From CAZFVY01 sp964522665 (GTDB taxonomy: Bacteria > Verrucomicrobiota > Verrucomicrobiia > Limisphaerales > CAZFVY01): 64,000 bases of DNA. Location of the stretch: contig CAZFVY010000022.1 of NCBI GenBank assembly GCA_964522665.1, positions 1 to 64,000 of the forward strand. Reading direction: 5' to 3'. Both the position numbers and the translations under genes were made by a program. The notes beneath the pieces are model-generated. The model was given only the letters and a program-made list of their open reading frames with translations. It had not been told where the DNA came from and ran no database searches. Positions 1-8,801 of this stretch are shown one piece after another (position 1 is the first letter of the stretch; each line of letters begins with the position of its first letter).

Positions 1-123
1 CACTTTCTTCGCCAGATTTTCACCGAATTGTTCGCCAAACGCGCTTGCAATCAGATCGGATCGGCCTACGGTAGTGGCGTAGTACACAGGCAGGCAAACG
101 GTGGAAAAATGTTTCCACGTCAT
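1..123 (-). CDS. Possible N-terminus of an unrecognised protein cut by the left edge
   Basis: An open frame begins with ATG at 123 and runs off the window, giving 41 residues starting MTWKHFSTVCLPVYYATT. The composition looks protein-like, but G/C at third codon positions is only about half, lower than in neighbouring genes, and there is no clear ribosome binding site. It is divergent from the pseudopilin gene at 292. No family is recognised; it may be a chance frame. Confidence 0.3.
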   Translation of the reverse strand, partial: MTWKHFSTVCLPVYYATTVGRSDLIASAFGEQFGENLAKKV

Positions 124-291
124 CCTACTGCTTGGGCGGTGGGATAGGCGACAATAGCGGGCGAGAGATTTGGCTTGGTGGCTAGGCGCGAGCGAGGAAG
201 GATACCCGCAGCGGTCTCTGACCGAGCGAGCAACGCCGCCACCAAGCCAAAGATCCGACCGATGTGTCGCCTCTCCCGCCGCCCAAGCAGT

Positions 292-1071
292 ATGACGATC
301 ATCGAAACTATCCGTTCCCGAGCCACTCTGGCGCGGGGAGCAAACGCTCGCGTTCTCGCGGCCGGGTTCACCCTCATCGAATTGCTGGTGGTCATCGCGA
401 TCATCGCGATCCTGGCGTCGATGTTGCTGCCGGCGATCGCGCGCTCGAAAGCCAAGGCGCTCCAGATCAAGTGCGCCAGCAATCAGCACCAGATCAGCAT
501 TGGCTACCACCTCTACGTCGATGACAATCTCGAAAACTACCCGGTGCAGCAAGGCTGGGCGGCCGTCGGCGGCAAACAATCCAACTTCACGCAGGGTTAC
601 GCGCTGGATTACGGCTCCCTCGTCGCCGAGGACCGGCGACCGTTGAACGCCTACGTGCGCAACGTCGATACCTTCCATTGCCCGGCCGATCACGGGGACG
701 CCCTCAATCCCCAGACGAAGACCGCCTGGGATGGTTGGGGCAATAGCTACCTGGTCGAGTGGGCCACCGAGGCCTTCCGCGTGCAGCACGTCACCGGCGA
801 CGCCGCCGCCACTCCCGGTTCCGTGAACGCCACGCCGATCAAATCGACCACCATCGCCCGAAGCCCGGTCAACAAGATCATCCAAGGCGATTGGCCCTGG
901 CACGCGAACCGCAGCGTCGTCGATCCCCGCAGCGTCTGGCATAATTACAAAGGGCAGCGTTTCGAGAACATGCTCTTCGGCGACGGCCACGTGATGAAAT
1001 ATTTCTTCCCGCCGCAAATGGATGGTTGGATCAGTTCCCCCGCCCCGGACTCGAACTGGAGTTGGTGGTAA
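292..1071 (+). CDS. Prepilin-type N-terminal cleavage/methylation protein with C-terminal DGHV motif
   Basis: A type II secretion or type IV pilin-like pseudopilin of the large Verrucomicrobia/Planctomycetes class. GFTLIELLVV sits at residues 25-34, with the prepilin peptidase site between G25 and F26, Glu at +5 (E30) and a hydrophobic helix to about residue 48. The C-terminal LFGDGHVMKYF (about 228-238) is the H-X9-DG-type ending typical of these proteins. The ATG at 292 is chosen because it leaves a leader of ordinary length; an upstream start at 175 would add 39 low-complexity Arg-rich residues. The body after the helix is probably exported. Such genes occur in many copies per genome, so a specific role cannot be given. 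Confidence 0.88.
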   Translation: MTIIETIRSRATLARGANARVLAAGFTLIELLVVIAIIAILASMLLPAIARSKAKALQIKCASNQHQISIGYHLYVDDNLENYPVQQGWAAVGGKQSNFTQGYALDYGSLVAEDRRPLNAYVRNVDTFHCPADHGDALNPQTKTAWDGWGNSYLVEWATEAFRVQHVTGDAAATPGSVNATPIKSTTIARSPVNKIIQGDWPWHANRSVVDPRSVWHNYKGQRFENMLFGDGHVMKYFFPPQMDGWISSPAPDSNWSWW

Positions 1072-1354
1072 GCGACGGAGCGCTCGACGCTGGGGAATTC
1101 CGCGCTCGTCTGCTCGTTGCCGCGAGCGCAACATCGAGTTGTTGCGGCCCGCCGCCGGTAGGGACGCCGCGCTGCGGAGTCACGCTCGCGCTAGTGTGCG
1201 CGAGCGCTTCGCCGAACGACCCACGCGTCCAAACGGACGCCACCGACGCAGAATTCCGTCGCGACCCTTGCTCGCTCTAATCGAGCGAGCGGCCCTCGCA
1301 GCGCGAGGTTCCTACCCTCGTGGCCTTACGCTCGGGCTGACAGCGCCCAAAACG
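1072..1354. other. Intergenic stretch between converging genes
   Basis: GC-rich sequence between the 3' ends of the pseudopilin and lipoprotein genes. Frames here have no protein-like character. I see no clear terminator and no member of the repeat families found elsewhere in the window. Confidence 0.4.
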
Positions 1355-2047
1355 TCACTCGCTCGACGTAGCGCCCCGCTGACGCGAGTAGTCCGTTTCG
1401 CGGGGAACTCCCTGGCCCGGATGTCCGCCGGGCCCCGCCAGCAGGAACCGCGTAAATTCGTCGGAAGTCTGAAACGGCAGACGCTCCATCGAGTGTTTGC
1501 GGTAGTGGAACATGAACGCCGCCTCCGCGTAATACGAGACGCCTTTCGTAAAACTCACCGTGCCGCAGCGATAGTAGGAGTGGGTGATTTCGTGGAGGAT
1601 CATGGCCGCCATCCCACCGGCGGTGAGCGGCCGGCCCGCCCGGGACTTGAAAAACGTATTGTCGAAAAGCCGGTCGCGTTTCGGCGGCGCCAACCCCACC
1701 ACGAATCCGTCCGCGCGTTCCTGCGCGACGAATTCCGAAGCGACGACGATGTCGCCCCAAGTCGTACACCGCACCCGCACAGGCAGCGCGTTGGTCCCGA
1801 CCACGAATTCCATCCCGTCGTCGCTTAAACGCAATTCTCCCGCCGGCAACGTCTTCCGATAGGGTGACGCCAGGAAGGCGTTGCTCAGTTGAACCGCCTC
1901 GCGCCAGCGGCTGAGACACCCGTCGCGCAATTCGGTGGCGACCGGCGCCGCCGCCACCCGCGCCGGAGTGATCGGGACGGTGGCGCAGCCAGAGGATAAC
2001 GCCGCGATCGCGACGGCCGAAATCAGGAGTTTGCGAAGCTCAGCCAC
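1355..2047 (-). CDS. Putative lipoprotein with HExxH metallopeptidase-like motif
   Basis: A 230-residue protein with a lipoprotein signal peptide: hydrophobic stretch at residues 8-18 and a lipobox LSSGC with Cys21. ILHEITHSYYR (about 150-160) contains HEITH, the zinc-binding signature of zincin metallopeptidases (H152 and H156 ligands, E153 general base). The rest matches no peptidase family I recognise. Predicted site: lipid-anchored in the periplasm or outer membrane. It lies 27 bases downstream of the HGSNAT-like membrane protein on the same strand, so the two may be cotranscribed. The zinc peptidase role is inferred from the motif only. Confidence 0.7.
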   Translation of the reverse strand: MAELRKLLISAVAIAALSSGCATVPITPARVAAAPVATELRDGCLSRWREAVQLSNAFLASPYRKTLPAGELRLSDDGMEFVVGTNALPVRVRCTTWGDIVVASEFVAQERADGFVVGLAPPKRDRLFDNTFFKSRAGRPLTAGGMAAMILHEITHSYYRCGTVSFTKGVSYYAEAAFMFHYRKHSMERLPFQTSDEFTRFLLAGPGGHPGQGVPRETDYSRQRGATSSE

Positions 2048-2074
2048 AAGTCAATTGCGATCGCCAAGCGGGCG

Positions 2075-3364
2075 CTAAAGCTTAAGCCGAAACCCGAGCC
2101 GGTTCAGCCGAACGGCGACGAATAAAATCACGAACGCGCAGCCGGCCGAGCGCGTGATCGCCCCCGCCAGACTGGTGTCCGCCAGCCGGCCATACCAGGC
2201 GTCCAGGGGCGTAAGCTCTAGCGCGCCCGGCAGCATCTCGGAGAGGAGATAGGCCAATAAGACGTTCCCGCCGGCGGCCGCCAGCGGCCGGCCAACGAAC
2301 CCGGCCTGACGGACATCGCACAGATGGTAAAAACCGAGCCAAAGCGCCGCCGTGATCGCGCACGACCAGAGACACCAGGAGGGTGTGGCGCTGTTCTTAT
2401 AGATGCCGTAGAGACCGTGAAGCAGCAGCGCCGCGACGGCGAATCCCGCGATGAACCAGCCGGTGAACCGCGTCCGGGCGGCGACCGACGTGGTGTCGGG
2501 CGCCACGAGAATCGTTCCCAAAAGCATCCCCGCGACCGTAATGGCCGCCTGCGATCCGAGCGTCCCGCCGATCCCGACGTACCGGGCCAGCCAGAAATGT
2601 TGAAACGCGCCGGTCTGGTCGGCCGGATAGAGGCACATCAGCAAAATGGCGGACGCGAGCAGCGCGATCCGGTGACCGCGGAAACAGAGGAACACCGTCG
2701 CCGCCACCAGATAAGCCCAGCCGATCAATCCGAGGATTCCGTACCACTCCGTGTGGATGAAAAACGGCGAGAGCGAGATGATCTTTTGCCCTTTGGCGCC
2801 GCGGAACGAGAAAGCGAGGAACGCCAGCAGCGCGAAGCCGACGAAGCGCAGCGCCCGCGAAACATTTCTCCACGCGTCACTCGTTTCCGCCGAGCCGGAT
2901 TTTTTAGCCCCCGACGTCACTTCGCAAAAGGCGAGCATACTGCCCAAATACATCAGCGTAGCCCAGAGCGCCGGCGACCAACCCTGGGCTTGGGCGTCAG
3001 GCGATTCATCGTTCACCATCATGATGCCGATGAGGAGCAACGCGAGCGTCCGGGAAACCACGTGCCCGATGATTTTCCCGAGCGATTCACCGCGCGCGAA
3101 CCGCGAGCCGAGCGCGAACGGGATCGACATCCCCACGATGAAGAGGAAGGCCGGGAAAACCAGATCCACAAACGTCATGCCGCTCCGGCCATGGAAATGG
3201 CGCATCCACGCCGGCACGAGCCGCTCGGGCGCCCCGGCGAGGTCGTTGACAAAAATCATCGTGAACATCACCACGCCCCGCAACGCATCGACGGAAATCA
3301 CCCGCCGCGCGCCGGAGGAGTGAGGGAAAACAGCAGCCGTGGTCGCCGTGGTCACGAGCCTCAT
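2075..3364 (-). CDS. HGSNAT/DUF5009-family membrane acyltransferase-like protein
   Basis: A 429-residue polytopic membrane protein. RVISVDALRGVVMF (about 21-34) is the N-terminal signature of the DUF1624/DUF5009 family, relatives of heparan-alpha-glucosaminide N-acetyltransferase and of NagX-type proteins. About ten hydrophobic segments follow. These proteins are thought to transfer acyl groups across the inner membrane to sugars, so modification of a cell-surface or imported glycan is plausible; the substrate is unknown. It reads toward the HExxH lipoprotein gene with a 27-base gap. The start gives a 20-residue cytoplasmic N-terminus; a slightly later start cannot be excluded. Confidence 0.82.
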   Translation of the reverse strand: MRLVTTATTAAVFPHSSGARRVISVDALRGVVMFTMIFVNDLAGAPERLVPAWMRHFHGRSGMTFVDLVFPAFLFIVGMSIPFALGSRFARGESLGKIIGHVVSRTLALLLIGIMMVNDESPDAQAQGWSPALWATLMYLGSMLAFCEVTSGAKKSGSAETSDAWRNVSRALRFVGFALLAFLAFSFRGAKGQKIISLSPFFIHTEWYGILGLIGWAYLVAATVFLCFRGHRIALLASAILLMCLYPADQTGAFQHFWLARYVGIGGTLGSQAAITVAGMLLGTILVAPDTTSVAARTRFTGWFIAGFAVAALLLHGLYGIYKNSATPSWCLWSCAITAALWLGFYHLCDVRQAGFVGRPLAAAGGNVLLAYLLSEMLPGALELTPLDAWYGRLADTSLAGAITRSAGCAFVILFVAVRLNRLGFRLKL

Positions 3365-3484
3365 CCTGCCAGATCAAGCCGCGCGGTGGCAAGCCGCGCG
3401 CGAGCGTGTTTGCTGGGCGAAACGCCGAGTGCTTGCGGCGATCGGCTTTGCGGCGAAACCCCGGCCAGACGCGACGCTACTTCG

Positions 3485-3682
3485 GGTGGGGCGAGGCTCC
3501 GCCGAGCCCTGAAAAAGTGGCGCGAGGTCCGGTTTGAGAACCAACGCTCGATCCCGCCGAAACGCCGTCGCTCCAGCTTGATCTCGGAGGCGCGCGGCGT
3601 TGCGGGCGTCCCGACCCTCGTCACGGTCGATGGTTGGTCACGCCAGAGCGAGAGAGAAGGCGGCGCCGAGCCTCGCCCCACC
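3485..3682. repeat. Pair of facing GC-rich palindromic repeats (family A, pair 1)
   Basis: The gap from 3365 to 4036 has no credible gene. At 3485-3508 lies GGTGGGGCGAGGCTCCGCCG followed by AGCC, and at 3663-3682 the reverse complement GCGCCGAGCCTCGCCCCACC. The two units face each other around about 150 bases of unrelated sequence. Each unit holds its own GGCTC/GAGCC hairpin. Further copies occur at 5938, 6080, 16020 and 22661, so this is a dispersed family. Confidence 0.75.
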
Positions 3683-3842
3683 TCTCACTCCGGCGCATTC
3701 TTGGCTTGATCGCGCCGCGGACCGATAACTGCTCCCGCTCGAGGCGCTCACCTTCCAAGCAACCGACTCTCCGCCAAAGTAGGGGCGCTTTCGCAAGGAC
3801 CATTCGCCAAACCGGCCGGATCAATCACGATCGGTGCTGATT

Positions 3843-3900
3843 TCCTGGGATTACGCTTCGCTTCATCCCGGGGAGTAAAACGGGGGCCTTTCAGTCCGTC
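3843..3900 (-). repeat. Dispersed multi-hairpin repeat (family D, copy 1, degenerate)
   Basis: Read on the minus strand this contains GGACTGAAAGGCCC, then GGGATGAAGCGAAGCGTAAT and CCCAGGAAATC. The same order and wording recur at 17296-17400 and 29519-29633. The hairpin formed by the GGGAT/ATCCC arms encloses GAAGCGAAGCG. This copy lacks the third hairpin seen in the others, so it looks decayed. Confidence 0.65.
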
Positions 3901-4036
3901 CGACTTGAAGCTTCGGAGCTTACCGCCCCAAAACGTCAACAACACGAACTTGTGCCCAGTTTGCTCCGTCGGTCGGCATGGTGATTGCCACCGCGCCGGC
4001 GAATCGCTAAAAGGTCCGGCCTGAAGTCATTTAACC

Positions 4037-4927
4037 GTGGGCGTTTGCATTATTCTCAATCCGGCCGCCAAAGGCGACAAAGCGCGGCGCTTTCGGCACC
4101 TCTTCGACCGGTTTCAGGGCGAATTCGAATTGCGCCTCACGACGGCGGCGGGCCACGCGCGGACGCTGGCGACGATGGCGGTTCGCGAGGGCTTTGAGAC
4201 GGTCGTGGCCGCCGGCGGCGACGGCACGGTGAACGAAGTGCTCAACGGCATCGGCGACGAGCCGGACGGTTTCGCCCGCTGCCGTTTCGGCGTGTTGCCG
4301 CTCGGCACGGTCAACGTCTTTGGACGTGAGCTCGCCATGCCGCTGAACGTCCGGCGGGCTTGGGAGGTCATCCGCCGGGGACGCGAGCGGCGCATCGACC
4401 TGGCCCAGGCCGAGTTCGACGTCGAGGGACAACTGACACGCCGCTATTTCTGCCAGATGGCCGGCGCCGGAATCGATTCCCGCGCGATCGCACGAGTGGA
4501 TTGGAGCTTGAAGAAAAAGACCGGACCGTTCGCTTATGTCGTGGCGGCTCTGCAAACCATCTTGTCTGAGCAACCGAAACTGACCGTGACCGCCGGCGCG
4601 CGACGGGTCACCGGAGTCGCAATCCTGGTGGGCAACGGCCGTCTTTACGGCGGCTCATTCCGCGTCTTCCCCCGCGCCCACGCGGATGACGGCCAATTGG
4701 ACGTGATCGTCTTCTCGCGCTGCGATTGGAGCGTCATCGCCCGGGGCCTCTGCCGCCTGGCGCTGGGCCAACTCGACCGCCTCCCCGAGGTGACCTATTT
4801 CCAAACCGAAACGCTCACGCTCAGCAGCGAGACGTCGCTGCCGCTGGAACTCGAAGGCGAAAACGTCGGCCACCTCCCGGCGCGAATTTCGGTGGTCAAA
4901 GGTGGAATGCGGGTGATCGTGCCGTGA
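4037..4927 (+). CDS. Diacylglycerol/lipid kinase family protein (YegS/DgkB type)
   Basis: A 296-residue soluble kinase of the DAGK catalytic family, which phosphorylates diacylglycerol or related lipids with ATP at the membrane. Family marks are the N-terminal IILNPAAKGDKA (about 5-16), the nucleotide-binding GGDGTVNE (60-67) and PLGTVNVFGREL (88-99). Length fits the YegS/DgkB/sphingosine-kinase-like group. It starts at a GTG; no ATG lies nearby that keeps the NPAAKG strand. It stands alone between repeat-filled gaps. The exact lipid substrate cannot be read from sequence. Confidence 0.9.
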   Translation: MGVCIILNPAAKGDKARRFRHLFDRFQGEFELRLTTAAGHARTLATMAVREGFETVVAAGGDGTVNEVLNGIGDEPDGFARCRFGVLPLGTVNVFGRELAMPLNVRRAWEVIRRGRERRIDLAQAEFDVEGQLTRRYFCQMAGAGIDSRAIARVDWSLKKKTGPFAYVVAALQTILSEQPKLTVTAGARRVTGVAILVGNGRLYGGSFRVFPRAHADDGQLDVIVFSRCDWSVIARGLCRLALGQLDRLPEVTYFQTETLTLSSETSLPLELEGENVGHLPARISVVKGGMRVIVP

Positions 4928-5070
4928 TTTCGCGCGCGTCTTTGCGTTGGCCCGCGAGGGGAAACTTGCGGGCATCCTGGACCTCGGAATTCTGTCCGGC
5001 TCCTGGACCAAATCACCTAGCTCAATCGTGATCGACTTTCGCGTTCGACCGGTTAGAACCGCGGCAAGCT

Positions 5071-5826
5071 ATGTTCAACCACTTTGTTCAAATATCCCAG
5101 CGTCGCATTCTCGTTTTGGTCGCGAGCTTGATCCTCGCTGGAGCCGCGTTTGCGAGCGCCGACGCGGCGGGCGCGGCGGAAGCGCTGTTCAACGGGCGCG
5201 ATTTGACGGGGTGGCGAACCCCGACGGGCACGTGGCAGGCCGCGGGGGCGGTTTCGCTTGAACCGGGAGCGCCGGAGAAACTGCATATTACATCCGGCGA
5301 AGGCGTGTTGGTTAACAACCCCCAAGGGCCGACGGTCGATCTCCTGATGGTCGCCGAGTTTGGCGACCTCGAATTGCACGTGGAGTTCTGCATTTCGCGC
5401 CGCTCCAACTCGGGGGTCTATCTCATGGGCCGCTACGAGCTCCAGATTTACGACAGTTACGGCGTCGCCCGGGACGAATACCCCGGCATTGAGTGCGGCG
5501 GCATCTATCCGCGCTGGATCAACGACCAGGGCGTCGATGGCCATTCGCCGCGCGTGAACGCAAGCCGGCCGCCGGGCGAGTGGCAAAGTTTCGACATCAT
5601 TTTCCGCGCGCCACGCTTCGCCGCCGACGGCCACAAACTCAGCCACGCCAAAATCGTGAAAGTGACGCACAACGGCCGCGTCATCCACGAAAACGTCGAG
5701 CTTCGCGGACCAACCCGCAGCGCGCGTTGGGATGATGAGAAACCGACCGGTCCGATTTTATTGCAAGGCGACCACGACCCAGTCGCGTTCCGGAACCTGC
5801 GAGTAACGCCGATCGAATTAAAGTAG
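5071..5826 (+). CDS. DUF1080 (3-keto-disaccharide hydrolase-type) secreted protein
   Basis: A 251-residue exported protein with a signal peptide (RR at 11-12, hydrophobic 13-28). LFNGRDLTGWRT (39-50) is the hallmark opening of DUF1080 domains, which adopt a concanavalin-like jelly roll and include 3-keto-glucoside or 3-keto-disaccharide hydrolases and carbohydrate-binding proteins. NSGVYLMGRYELQIYDSYG and the later DHDPVAFRNLRVTPI ending are also typical. Such proteins are abundant in Verrucomicrobia and Planctomycetes and act on polysaccharide breakdown products outside the cytoplasm. No sugar-oxidising partner gene is adjacent. Confidence 0.9.
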   Translation: MFNHFVQISQRRILVLVASLILAGAAFASADAAGAAEALFNGRDLTGWRTPTGTWQAAGAVSLEPGAPEKLHITSGEGVLVNNPQGPTVDLLMVAEFGDLELHVEFCISRRSNSGVYLMGRYELQIYDSYGVARDEYPGIECGGIYPRWINDQGVDGHSPRVNASRPPGEWQSFDIIFRAPRFAADGHKLSHAKIVKVTHNGRVIHENVELRGPTRSARWDDEKPTGPILLQGDHDPVAFRNLRVTPIELK

Positions 5827-5937
5827 CGGCGTGATTCGCGGGCTTTGCACGCGTTGAGCCGCGTTGCCCGAGGTTTTGCTCTGCCATCGCTTTCGTTTCT
5901 TCGCGGCCCGAGACCAACAGGCGTCAATAGATCAATT

Positions 5938-6098
5938 GGTGGGGCGAGGCTCTGCCGAGCCGTGAAGAGGCGCCGCTGAGCGGCTGCCCCCCGAGACGCT
6001 CCACGCTTAGTTCATTTGCCACGGCCTCGCGATTCGCCGCGGTCGAAGCTCAGTCGCGCCGTTGCAATTGCGACGCCGGAGCGGAGCCTCGCCCCACC
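5938..6098. repeat. Pair of facing family A palindromes (pair 2)
   Basis: The gap 5827-6209 carries a forward copy GGTGGGGCGAGGCTCTGCCG at 5938 and an inverted copy GAGCGGAGCCTCGCCCCACC at 6079-6098, enclosing about 115 bases that do not match the interior of pair 1. The same facing geometry at two loci suggests that the pair, rather than the single palindrome, is the unit. No gene is seen in the gap. Confidence 0.72.
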
Positions 6099-6209
6099 AT
6101 CAGATTGGCACACTCCATTGCTGGCGAATTTTACACGGGATTCGTCTTCCATCTGCGCGGTCTTCGGCGAGAGCGGGATCGCGACCAGACTTCCCTTCCG
6201 GCGGCGGCG

Positions 6210-7139
6210 TTAATGGACCACGACGCGCCCAAGCGCGGGGTCGATTTGATGGAGCGCGGCAGCAGCCTCTTCGGAGAGATTGGGGTTCGGACTGCGCGCG
6301 GCTTGCATAAGCGCGGGCACGGCGGCCGCGGCGTGCTCCCCGAAGCGGCCCAGCGCCTTGGCCGCGGCGCTCCGGACGCGGCCGCTCGCGTCCGAGTCGG
6401 CCAGGCAGTCGATGAGCGCCGGCACCACGGTCTCCGCCTCCTGACCGATCAACCCCAGGGCAATCGCCGCGCGAGCGCGCACATACACGTCCTGGTCGCG
6501 CAGGCTGTTCAGCAGCGCCGGCACGGAGATTTTCGCGTCGGCGCGCAACTCACTCAGCGACGCGGGCGGCGAATGGGTGTCAAAGCGCCCCAACCCCGCC
6601 AATCCCAGCGTTGCCGCCGCGCGGCGCCGGACCCAGGTGTGTTGATTGGTCAACGCCGCCGTCAGCGCCACCACGCCTTCCGGCCGGAGGCCGGCGATCG
6701 CGAACGCGGCGTTGTCGGTCGTCCGCGGGTCGTCCAGCATCCGGACGAGGCTGGGCAGGGCCGGTTTCGCGATCGGACCGAGCGCCTGGAACGCCCGCAC
6801 CGCCCGCCAATGGCGCTCGGGCGCCGATGTCAAATGCAGCTCGATGAAGGGCTGGTCGTGGACCACGTCGAGCAGCGCCCGGTAAAGGCGCGAGTCGTGC
6901 GACCGAAGGATGCTGAGGAGCGCAGGGAGGGCGTTGGCGCCGATATGGCGCAAGGCGTCGTCGGCGGCCGCTTGACTCGCCGCCGGCCGAACGGTGTCGA
7001 AGTCCTTCAGCCAGGAACTCAACGACCGGTCGTGCCAACTCGGCTCGCGCGGGAATACGACCCAAACCAGAGCCCCCGCGAACGTCACGATCCCCGCGGC
7101 CGCGAACGACCAACGAAGCCAGGGAGGAAGCTGATTCAT
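6210..7139 (-). CDS. HEAT-repeat protein with N-terminal membrane anchor
   Basis: A 309-residue protein: a single N-terminal hydrophobic segment (about 8-27) that could anchor it in the membrane or be a signal peptide, then tandem HEAT/PBS-lyase-like repeats to the end. Recognisable repeat units include VPALIDCLADSDASGRVRSA and VPALLNSLRDQDVYVRARAA, with recurring A-A-x-A-L-G-x-I/L-G patterns. Such alpha-solenoids serve as protein-binding scaffolds; no catalytic motif is present. The ATG at 7139 is preferred over 7184 because it places the hydrophobic segment right after a short basic N-terminus. It is followed on the same strand by nothing close. Confidence 0.82.
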   Translation of the reverse strand: MNQLPPWLRWSFAAAGIVTFAGALVWVVFPREPSWHDRSLSSWLKDFDTVRPAASQAAADDALRHIGANALPALLSILRSHDSRLYRALLDVVHDQPFIELHLTSAPERHWRAVRAFQALGPIAKPALPSLVRMLDDPRTTDNAAFAIAGLRPEGVVALTAALTNQHTWVRRRAAATLGLAGLGRFDTHSPPASLSELRADAKISVPALLNSLRDQDVYVRARAAIALGLIGQEAETVVPALIDCLADSDASGRVRSAAAKALGRFGEHAAAAVPALMQAARSPNPNLSEEAAAALHQIDPALGRVVVH

Positions 7140-7231
7140 GCGCGCTAAGGTCGGGTCGTCGGTCCGGGTGGTTTGGGCTGGCAATGTTCACGCGGAGCGT
7201 AGAATTGGCCGCGGGGTTTCGCAATGGTTTC

Positions 7232-7945
7232 CTAGCGCCCTTCAGCCCGGCGAAACGCCCATCGCAAGGCCCGATGGGTCGGCCAGTAAAAAACCAGGGG
7301 GAGCGCGATCATCATCGTCGCCAGATAGAGTCCGGGCGCCATCCAGGTCTGGGCATGTTCGTCGCTGAGGCCGAACACGTAATTGATGTTCACCGGCGTA
7401 TTCGGATGGGCGGCGGGGGCGGGCGGCGCGGGCATCAGGAAGAAGCAAACGGCCATCAGCGTCCAGGCGAGAAGGGTCCAGGCGGGCAAAGCGCGACGAT
7501 CATAACCGAGCCGGCGGGTGAGCCAGACGAGGAGAAACGGCAACCAGCCGTGGAACAACGAAAGTCCGCGCAGGAACAGCGGACGCTGCGCGTTGAACAT
7601 ATAGTCGGTCATGCCGACCAGTTTGAAGCCGGCCAGGTGCGCGAGAAAATCCGCGACCCAAACGGTTTGCGGCACGAGAATCCCCACCGCGGCCATGCTC
7701 ACCATCAACGCGCTCTCCGTCCACACGGCGGCCAGCGTCAGCAAGAGCGCGACGTCGCAAAAGTAGAGAAAATTGGTCGCGCCATAGTTGCGCCAATAGA
7801 CGGGAAGCAGGACGCCCATGAAGAGCGTGTAGCCGATTTTCACGCCCAGCGGAAGGCGGGGCGCGGTTCGGGTAAGAGGTAGCTCGCGGGCGGCGCGGCG
7901 GGGGCTGGCCGTCTCCATCAGAAGGTTGGTTTCTTTCATAGGCAT
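7232..7945 (-). CDS. Polytopic membrane protein of unknown function
   Basis: A 237-residue integral membrane protein with about six hydrophobic helices. The stretch VPQTVWVADFLAHL followed by MTDYMFN and HGWLPFLLVWL is distinctive, and a loop NINYVFGLSDEHAQTW precedes the last helix. I have the impression of a conserved planctomycete/verrucomicrobial membrane family but cannot name it. The end lies about 90 bases upstream of the HEAT-repeat gene on the same strand, so cotranscription is possible. No enzymatic motif is seen. Confidence 0.75.
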   Translation of the reverse strand: MPMKETNLLMETASPRRAARELPLTRTAPRLPLGVKIGYTLFMGVLLPVYWRNYGATNFLYFCDVALLLTLAAVWTESALMVSMAAVGILVPQTVWVADFLAHLAGFKLVGMTDYMFNAQRPLFLRGLSLFHGWLPFLLVWLTRRLGYDRRALPAWTLLAWTLMAVCFFLMPAPPAPAAHPNTPVNINYVFGLSDEHAQTWMAPGLYLATMMIALPLVFYWPTHRALRWAFRRAEGR

Positions 7946-8177
7946 GATTTTTTAAGTTCACTCGCGGGCTGGCCGTCATGACCGGCCCGACTTCATGCCT
8001 CAGGGAATAACGCAAACGCCTGGCGGAGCGTTAATTGATAAAACTGGCGCGACCATCGACTGAATCAATAGTCGGCGCCGCCGAACCAACCGCCGCCGTT
8101 GCGACGATCGGGTTAACTACGGTCGAGCGGACCACACACGAGGGAAAAACCCGCTTGGGCGTCGCGAAAGGAGGTTC

Positions 8178-8219
8178 GAAAAAGCCAAACGCGGCGTTCC
8201 CCGAAGGGAACTCCGCGTC
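8178..8219 (-). terminator. Rho-independent terminator-like hairpin downstream of the 88-residue protein gene
   Basis: On the minus strand GCGGAGTTCCC, loop TTCG, GGGAACGCCGC form a strong stem with one mismatch, followed by TTTGGCTTTTTC. It lies about 70 bases past the stop of the gene at 8291-8557 in the right orientation. The remainder of the 7946-8290 gap shows no gene or repeat. Confidence 0.65.
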
Positions 8220-8290
8220 GCATGGAAAATAAACGGTGGACGCCGCAACCGCGGCGCCGGGGGGGGAGATCGTTGAACCGTCGGAAAAGG

Positions 8291-8557
8291 TTACTTCTTC
8301 TGCGCTTCCTCTTGGCGCCGCTCGGCTTCCTTAAGCAGTTGCTTTTTCTGCTTGAGCACGGTTTCCATCAGGATGGAAAGGCCGGAAACGTACAATTGGG
8401 TGCCGCGCAACTCCAAAACGTTCAGGGTCGGCTTCACGACAAACTCGGTTCCGAACCAGGTAAAAATCACCGCGCTGATCTTCTGGTTGGCCTCCAACTT
8501 CGAAATCTCGTTCGACTTCGGAACCGCGGCGCGTATAAAAGCGACTAATTCATCCAT
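8291..8557 (-). CDS. Small hypothetical protein (88 aa) with charged C-terminal helix
   Basis: No family recognised. The N-terminal two thirds look like a compact alpha/beta domain (MDELVAFIRAAVP, then SAVIFTWFGTEFVVKPTLNV). The last 30 residues are a Lys/Gln/Glu-rich helix (KQKKQLLKEAERRQEEAQKK) able to form a coiled coil. No signal peptide or membrane segment. Codon use fits the genome, the frame is followed by a terminator-like hairpin, and it is not a shadow of a better frame, so it is probably a real cytoplasmic protein. Confidence 0.65.
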   Translation of the reverse strand: MDELVAFIRAAVPKSNEISKLEANQKISAVIFTWFGTEFVVKPTLNVLELRGTQLYVSGLSILMETVLKQKKQLLKEAERRQEEAQKK

Positions 8558-8801
8558 GATATCTCTCAGTTAGTTTGAGATTTCGCCCAAGCGCTCTCTG
8601 GCGAAATCCCATAACGATTCAAACACGAGCGCATTCTGAACATAATAACTCGGCCATTGCCAGACTAATATTTAGCAATTTCGGCGCCGAGAAGTGAGGT
8701 GGCGCCGCCGCGGCGCGCGAGGGCGCGCGGATCAGGTTGGAAGGCAAGCAACTGCGCGGGCCGCGGACAATACCTGGGCTTCGGCGGGTCGGGCGGGGGG
8801 C

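Noticed and set aside
2324..3709. A 461-codon plus-strand frame opposite the HGSNAT-like gene
   Set aside because: Composition is Arg/Glu/His-rich without domains; the opposite strand encodes a clear membrane protein.
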